From contig NC_083395.1 of NCBI RefSeq assembly GCF_030864355.1, positions 682,001 through 746,000 on the forward strand: a stretch of DNA of 64,000 nt, read 5' to 3'. Positions 58,385-64,000 of this stretch are shown piece by piece. The translations under genes were made by a program, and so were the position numbers. A model generated the notes under the pieces. That model saw nothing but the letters and a program-made list of their open reading frames with translations. It had not been told where the DNA came from and did no database searches. This DNA is from Cutaneotrichosporon cavernicola (Eukaryota; Basidiomycota; Tremellomycetes; Trichosporonales; Trichosporonaceae). Every line of letters begins with the position of its first letter. Position 1 is the first letter of the stretch.

Positions 58385-60915
58385 GTGCTAGAGTCACCGG
58401 GTCGCGATTGGGTTGACCATTACGAGAAGACCTATCCATGTTGGGCCACCGTCACCGTGCCCGACCGTTACCCGTTGATCCCCATAATTTTTTTGTTGGG
58501 TGTCACCTGGTGACTGCTCGACTCACCGATGAATTCTTTGTTGCTGTGCTGGAGAGTCGGTTAACCGAGAGGGTTGAAGATGAGTTAGAGATAGGAAAAT
58601 ATGCCCACGGGGCTTTAAGTGTCGCTCCAGATCCTCCGTTACACTTTCAACCTGGGCGGCAGCAGCAGCAGCTTGGGCTTGGATCAGGCTGCGGGCCGCA
58701 TGGAGCATACCTGGAGCGCGACAGTATCTGGGAATTAACCCACGCTTTAGAGTTGCATGCTAGAGTTGCTTGGGTTGTGCTAGGCCTAGAGCAGACGTAC
58801 GACAGCTGCCACTTGACATGGCAGAGATCGGGGCCAGCATGCGTTCCACATAGCTCTCGGCCTCTGCCCAAGCTCTCGGAATCATTTGGCGCCACACTCG
58901 CTTCCAATGACACACAACGCCAACCACCTCCTGTATTGACGTTGCGATCAGCTAGTGAAGCGCTGACGTGGTGGGGACCAATCGGCCCTGTAATACATCC
59001 ACAAGCACGACGTCGCCATTCTTGTGCAGGAGAGCAATTGACCACTGAACAATGGGCCCCAAGTTGGTGAGCAGTTGAGTAAGGACAATGGTGTGTGGCG
59101 TAATTTGCTCCCGGTGCTAGAGCACCACACTCTATTCTTTGAGACTCAGGTGAACATCTGGCGCCACTTGTTTCAGGCCTGTGGCAGCGCCACGGATCGC
59201 CGGCTACCACCTCTCACTCACCTCATCTGATCAGGCTCCGGCCGCTGGGACAGGGATCGAGCCCATGCACCCAACCCGGCTACAATGACGAGCCCCAGGC
59301 ATGCCAGAGTGAGTACGACGACGGCGCGTGATGGATTACTCTTGAACACATGTGACGCCGAGTTTACGCCGAGTTTCGCATGCGCCAGCGACGCAAGGTT
59401 GAAGCTTGGGGGCAGAATAATTGCCTGCCGCTCCGCTCAAGACCACCGGCCGATTAGTGAGTGCCACCTGGTGACAGGACGGCAGCTTGGCAGGATTCAC
59501 GATCCTGAGGCGCAGCATCCGTACATGCTCCCGGGTTTCCAATCCATCAAGACTTGGACGGCAGAGCAGGGTTGCCCGCAATTCAACCTGGCGCGGCAAG
59601 CGCCCCGGCGCCCGGGTTCCTCAACCAAAGAGCTAGCGAGGAGACAGCCCTATCGCTCACGTGCTGGAAAAAAATTGAGTGGGAATCAAGACCCTCCTAC
59701 CCATGACCACCGAGGGGCAAGGTTAACAAGCTACTGGCCCAAGCGTTGAGATGACATCTGGGACGAACATGAGCCCTCGAACTCAACCAGGTGCCGGTTA
59801 GGTGCCGGTTACCACTCGTGCGTAAGCTCAGTGCCTGCACACGCCACTATGAATAATGTGCCTCTGATCCTCGATCCCGTGGTATGCCAGCTGATTCCCT
59901 GGGGTGCCGGCACAACAGTACCGCAGATGTGGACAGGGAGCCTCACGAGCGTCATAGCATTTCATCTTGTCAAATTGGGTCCGGATCAGCCCACATGTTA
60001 CCACCCATCCCCCAAATGCCACTGCCTCTTCCGGGTGTCACGCAATGCCTCTTCTCAAGTCGGCCTGCCCTGACCGGCACAGCGCTGGAACGGTGTAAGT
60101 GGAAGCGAATCTCCCACAAAGCAAAGCAGAGGCCGCAACGCAGAGGGCGGCCTGTCACGCTCGTCGGGCTCTGAGGAACGAGGTACAGGACAGCTGTGGC
60201 AGATAGCTGGTCAGCTGGGGCCCGACAGATATGACTGATTGGCCAAAAGTAATGGCTTTTTCGCCAGACGTCCCTTGGGGCCGGGGAGTGCGACTCTGTT
60301 CTACAGACACCCAGAGCGCTGGGCAAAAGTGCGTTATTTCGACACAGAAGTGGCACCGTGGCGGCAATGGACAAGCGTGTGAATACAGTGGGAGCTTCTA
60401 ACCATCGCGGCACGCAGACAATGGAGACGCGAGACAAAGCCAAAAAGCCAATGAATTAATGTCCGAGAGTTGGAGTGGGGGAAGGGGCAGCGCAGTGGTA
60501 GTAGTCCCACAGTTTCCATGCGCTTCCGAGGCCTTGTTCTCATGGCCTCCGACCGAGGCCGAGTGTGGCACACAACGGCACCGGAGCTCGGCACAACTAC
60601 TGAAATCGGAAGCAACTAGGTTGGCACGCAATGCGACATGCAATGCAACATGCTGTGCGATACATAGAGTAGATACAGATGAAGTATTGGAGTGTACAAA
60701 GCAAAATGGGGACGTGCCGGTCGTAAATCCCCGTGTGGCCCTCCCTCCCATCTTCCCTGGTATCTAAGTCCGGCTCCCCCCGTCCCCTCGCTCTCCTGCT
60801 GGTCAGCCGAGGTCCAGTCGACAACGACAGGTTCAGGCTGTATTTCCCCTCATCGCCTAACGCCCCTCGCTGTACCGGCCGTCGTTGCCTAACGACAGCG
60901 AGAATCTACCCGCAT

Positions 60916-62898
60916 TCAGCTCTTCGCCTCCTCGCGCGCCCTCGCCTTCGCCTCCTTCTTGGCTTTGAGCTTGTCCCACTGCTGTCAGCGTGGCTGCTGC
61001 TCTCTCACCTTCTCTTTGAACTTGTTCAGCTGCGCGTTCTGATGTTAGCGATACCAGGGGCCCGCGGGACTGCTTCAGGCGGCCAGACTCCGCCACTCCG
61101 CCACTCCCGCCACCTCGTTCCGTCCAACACTTCTGGGCGGCATTCGCGGTCCAGATGTAAGTATCTGCACGAGGTGCTGCCAACCGATGCTGAGATACCC
61201 AAGCGAGCAGACCTCGAGGTATAGAACTGGGTTATGTTGTCCGTCATCATCGCGGAACCATGAGACCCAAACCTCTCTCTTCCATCATCTCCAGAGGGCG
61301 CGATCATCTTCCGGATCCCTACAGCGAAAGGCAAGTTGGAAATCCCCTCACATTCCCAGTGCTTCATCGCAGTGATGATGCTCTGACCTCCCCGATCCAC
61401 CGCCTCAATCTGAGAGCCACCCAACCCAGCAGGTTACTCACCAGCTTGGCGTTTTCCTGCCGGCTCTCTTCGAGCTTCTTGCTGCAGGCGCACACCTCCT
61501 CCTCCAGCTCTGCCACTCGCTTGCGAAGCGCTATTCCTGTCAGCTCACCGGCACTTGGTGCCGAGACTTTCAGACCCGTAAACTACCGTTGGCAGAACGC
61601 CCTCGGTCGACCTCGTCACAAGGCACCGACAGGCAAATGAGACGGCATCGTCCCCCGAGCTGGCTTGCCAGCGACACTTTGATCTCCACCTGCACCTCGA
61701 CACTCACGTTGGTTACCTTGAGTCCCGTTCTCACGTTCTGGTGCCGGAGGCGCGATCATCTGCGAGCGGAGCACCTCCTGATGCCTCGCCTTGCGAGCCT
61801 GATGTCAGTTCTGGTTGCCGCCAAGCCTCATCATGACCATTCCTGTTGAAACACGCTCGCCAGGCCCAGCTGGGCCGGGTTCCTCGCGCAGCTCCGCGAC
61901 CAAACACAGTCACATCCCGGTACTCACCTCCTTCTGCACATCCAGCACCATGCTTCGGAGAGCGACGTTGCGCTCATCGGCGCGTTTCTTGAGTTCGCTG
62001 TTTTCCTTCTCAACCACGTGCGCATGCACAGCCAGGGCATCGAGCGACGCCCGCAGGCTCGCGTTCTCGAGCGCCAACTCCTCCGGCGTCTTGTCCGCTT
62101 TCTTCTCCTCTGGGACAACGTAGAACGACTCGGAAGGCGACGGCGACTCGGTGCGGTCCTTGGTCTTCTCGCCTTTTCCCTTCCCCTTCTTCTCCTTCTT
62201 GTCCTTCTTCTCGGTTCCAGCCTTGATTGGAGAGGTGACGGCCGTCGTCAGTGCCCGCGGGAACGAGATCTCCTCCATCATGTTTTCGAGCATGCCCCAG
62301 AACCGTGCGAACGGGTCACCGGTATCAGGAACAGCGCCCGGGAGGAGGTAACTCTCGTCTGGAGGCTCGCTGCTCGAGATGCTGCTGTGCATGGGGGATG
62401 TCGGAGCGAAACGTGGCTCCACGGGACGCATGGCAAACGGAGGCACGGACGCGCGTGCTGTCGTTAGCCCGTCTAGTCCTGGCCCACCGAGGCCACTGCC
62501 AATAATTCCAGGACCGATGGACGCGGAGGAAGAGCGCTTGGGTTCGCGAGTGGGAGAAGGTGGTGAGGAGGGACGGAAGGGGTTGGGCGGGGCGTCGAGG
62601 GCCGCTATGCGCCGCTCCGTGTCACGTACGAGACGTGCGTGCTGGTTGCTCAGCATCTTTAGCGTTCCTCGGTTCTGGCATCAGCAGGGTTTGGGGATGA
62701 CGGACGCTGTCGTCGGCGCTCTGAGCAGCTTTGTCGAACAGTCCTTCCGCTTCACGAAATGCATTGAGGGCGCGGTCGAGCGACGTGCGGTCGGCGTCGA
62801 GCCGGCGGGCGAGGATAGACGCCTGCGCCGAGAGCTGGTGTGCCTGCGTTAGCGGAGCCCGGGGTGGACTCACTTACTCTCTGCAGACTGTCTGCCAT
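60916..62898 (-). CDS. MIT-domain/coiled-coil protein, possibly Atg38/NRBF2-like
   Basis: 385 residues from seven exons (62898-62878, 62843-62706, 62674-61928, 61798-61735, 61536-61442, 61038-61009, 60978-60916), in frame. The N-terminus resembles an MIT helix bundle: QRAHQLSAQASILARRL, LDRALNAFREAEGLFDKAAQ and TLKMLSNQHARLVRDTERRI. The middle is Pro/Ser-rich with FARFWGMLENMMEEI and a Lys-rich stretch. The C-terminal third is coiled coil (ENASLRASLDALAVHAHVVE, RKRVAELEEEV, LNKFKEKWDKLKAKKEA). MIT followed by coiled coil is the plan of Atg38/NRBF2, the regulator of the autophagy Vps34 complex; another MIT protein is possible. The last intron is 30 nt, or 27 with the alternative CAG. Confidence 0.62.
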
Positions 62899-63018
62899 GG
62901 TGGATGTGCTGGATGGTGGTTGGAGTGCAAACGACATGGAATGCGGGGTACCCCGCGTCACCTTGAATGTTGTCACTGTTACTTTCTTTGTTCCCTCTTA
63001 TTCATCTTGCCACCAACC
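62899..63018. promoter_or_regulatory. Short bidirectional promoter, MIT/coiled-coil gene and RCE1
   Basis: Only 120 bp separate the two divergent start codons, so the genes share a promoter region. CAACCATG precedes the RCE1 start. Confidence 0.5.
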
Positions 63019-64000
63019 ATGCCTTTAACGCTGGACTCGATACTCACACTCCCTCCCCCCCTCCAGACTGGCATCTCGCCCAAGGTTGCGAATGGGCTCG
63101 CGTTCGCCTTTGCGGCCTCTTACGTGGGCAGCCTGTACATCGCCCCGCTCATCCCATGGGCCGGCCGCCCATTGAAAGGCACCACGGCCGAGGACTCTGC
63201 GAGCCGCATTCCCCTCGGACACCGCGACCACCCCACGACGATGCGGATGAGGATGCGCGCTGTGAGCATGGCCACGCGACTTAGCCTCGCGGGTGTGTTC
63301 TGGACCGTCAAGACCGTTGGCAACTATGACGTCCGCGGCGCGGTACGTCAACTCTTTGTTCTGTCTGATGCAGCTCGTACCTACTCTCGACCTCCTCGGT
63401 TTGCGCTCGTCGGCCCTCCAGATGCCTTTCGCCTATCTCCTCGCGCCTACCCTCTTCCTCGGCCCTCTCGTTGCGTCATGGTTCGATGGAACGCTGCCGG
63501 GCCAGGCCAAGTTCGGCCCGTTTCACTGGGGCTTGGCTGAGCGGCGCAACTATCTCGTGGTACGTTGCGTCGTGCCTAGGACTCGAAGCTCTGTCGCCAG
63601 TCTCTACTCTTATTTGGGAGAGACTCAATCTCTACCGTGGCTTGCGCCTAACTAACCCATCGCGAACAAATCGCGCTGACCGCAGGGTCCGGTCACCGAG
63701 GAGCTCCTCTTCCGCTCATGCATCATCGGCGTGTCCATTCTCGGCGGCCTGCCCGCCTCCTGGCTCGTCTTCGGCACGCCCCTGTGGTTCGGCCTCGGTA
63801 TGACCGCCACCGACACCGCTGACTTCAGCGCACGCGCACCACGCGCTCCAGACATACCGTGACGGCGGGAAGACGCACGATGCCTTGTTGCGCGCCGGAC
63901 TCGGGTGCAGTGCGTCTCCACCAGGCGGAGCTGACCCAAGTGTTCCAGATGTCGTACACGACGCTGTTTGGCTGGTTCGCGTCATACCTCTACATTCGCA
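63019..64000 (+). CDS. RCE1: CAAX prenyl protease RCE1 (type II CAAX endopeptidase), 3' end outside the window
   Basis: Partial: five exons are visible, with introns 63343-63373 (31 nt), 63560-63685 (126 nt), 63798-63828 (31 nt) and 63910-63940 (31 nt). Several hydrophobic segments are present. The catalytic Glu motif is GPVTEELLFRSC (E-E-x-x-x-R), and the His segment FGTPLWFGLAHAHHALQTYR is formed across intron 3. GCMFQMSYTTLFGWFASYLY follows, typical of the ABI/CAAX-protease fold. The last family motif (the H-x-x-x-N segment) would lie beyond 64000. Rce1 removes the -AAX tripeptide from farnesylated or geranylgeranylated proteins such as Ras at the ER. The start at 63019 follows a CAACC context and begins MPLTLDSILTLPPP. 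Confidence 0.93.

Larger units (their letters stand above)
52917..60915. other. 8 kb gene-free region upstream of the WOPR regulator
   Basis: The largest empty stretch in the window, between the WOPR start codon and the 3' end of the MIT/coiled-coil gene. Frames such as 58438-59070 lack recognisable domains and splice partners. It holds purine- and pyrimidine-rich tracts, homopolymers, a 9-bp hairpin and a nested inverted repeat. The part nearest 52.9 kb probably contains a long 5' leader and promoter; most of the rest remains unexplained. Confidence 0.5.

Noticed and set aside
58438..59070. 210-codon plus-strand frame
   Set aside because: No family resemblance, no splice partner, and it is overlapped by a 187-codon minus-strand frame. 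It is better explained as chance in GC-rich DNA.

Overview
The window is nuclear DNA of a filamentous or yeast-like basidiomycete. The most likely placement is Tremellomycetes, perhaps Trichosporonales; this is an inference from overall protein resemblance, GC-rich coding sequence, many introns, and regulators of the WOPR and bZIP types, not from a database search. I can support 21 protein genes (the last one cut by the window edge) and two intron-containing tRNA genes.

Layout. Positions 0.8-24.7 kb form a dense housekeeping block. In order it holds a COA8-family cytochrome oxidase assembly factor, a GatC-like amidotransferase subunit, a nucleotide pyrophosphatase/phosphodiesterase, PER1 (GPI-anchor remodelling), a fatty-acid elongase, ISU1 (Fe-S scaffold), TMA22/DENR, a USP25/28-like ubiquitin hydrolase lacking its catalytic Cys, a YIPF6/Yip4 protein, SLA2/END4, UBC7, a HAD phosphatase, an unrecognised protein with a faint Ulp1-like stretch, and SUB1/PC4. 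Positions 24.7-37.4 kb are sparser: tRNA-Pro(AGG), tRNA-Asp(GTC), an SGNH-hydrolase-like membrane protein and a bZIP factor separated by several kb of non-coding DNA. Positions 37.4-47.6 kb are dense again: a DHTKD1-type 2-oxoadipate dehydrogenase E1, a Lys-rich membrane-anchored protein, VPS1 and prephenate dehydrogenase. Positions 47.6-60.9 kb contain only one gene, a WOPR (Gti1/Pac2/Wor1-type) regulator, with about 8 kb of gene-free DNA upstream of it. The window ends with a divergent pair: a possible Atg38/NRBF2-like MIT/coiled-coil protein and the CAAX protease RCE1.

Functional themes. Several products act in mitochondria (COA8, GatC-like, ISU1, 2-oxoadipate dehydrogenase). Others serve membrane traffic and endocytosis (SLA2, VPS1, YIPF6), ER quality control and lipid or GPI maturation (UBC7, PER1, ELO), or protein prenylation (RCE1). 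This looks like ordinary chromosomal mixing and not a cluster for one pathway.

The most unusual feature is the intron population. Dozens of introns are only 30-40 nt long, most ending in a compact CTGAC/CTAAC branch site fused almost directly to the AG. For 15 multi-exon genes I re-derived the exon lengths, and the spliced CDS length is divisible by three in each. One GC-AG intron and several NAGNAG acceptors are present. No CRISPR array, insertion sequence, intact transposon or rRNA gene was seen.
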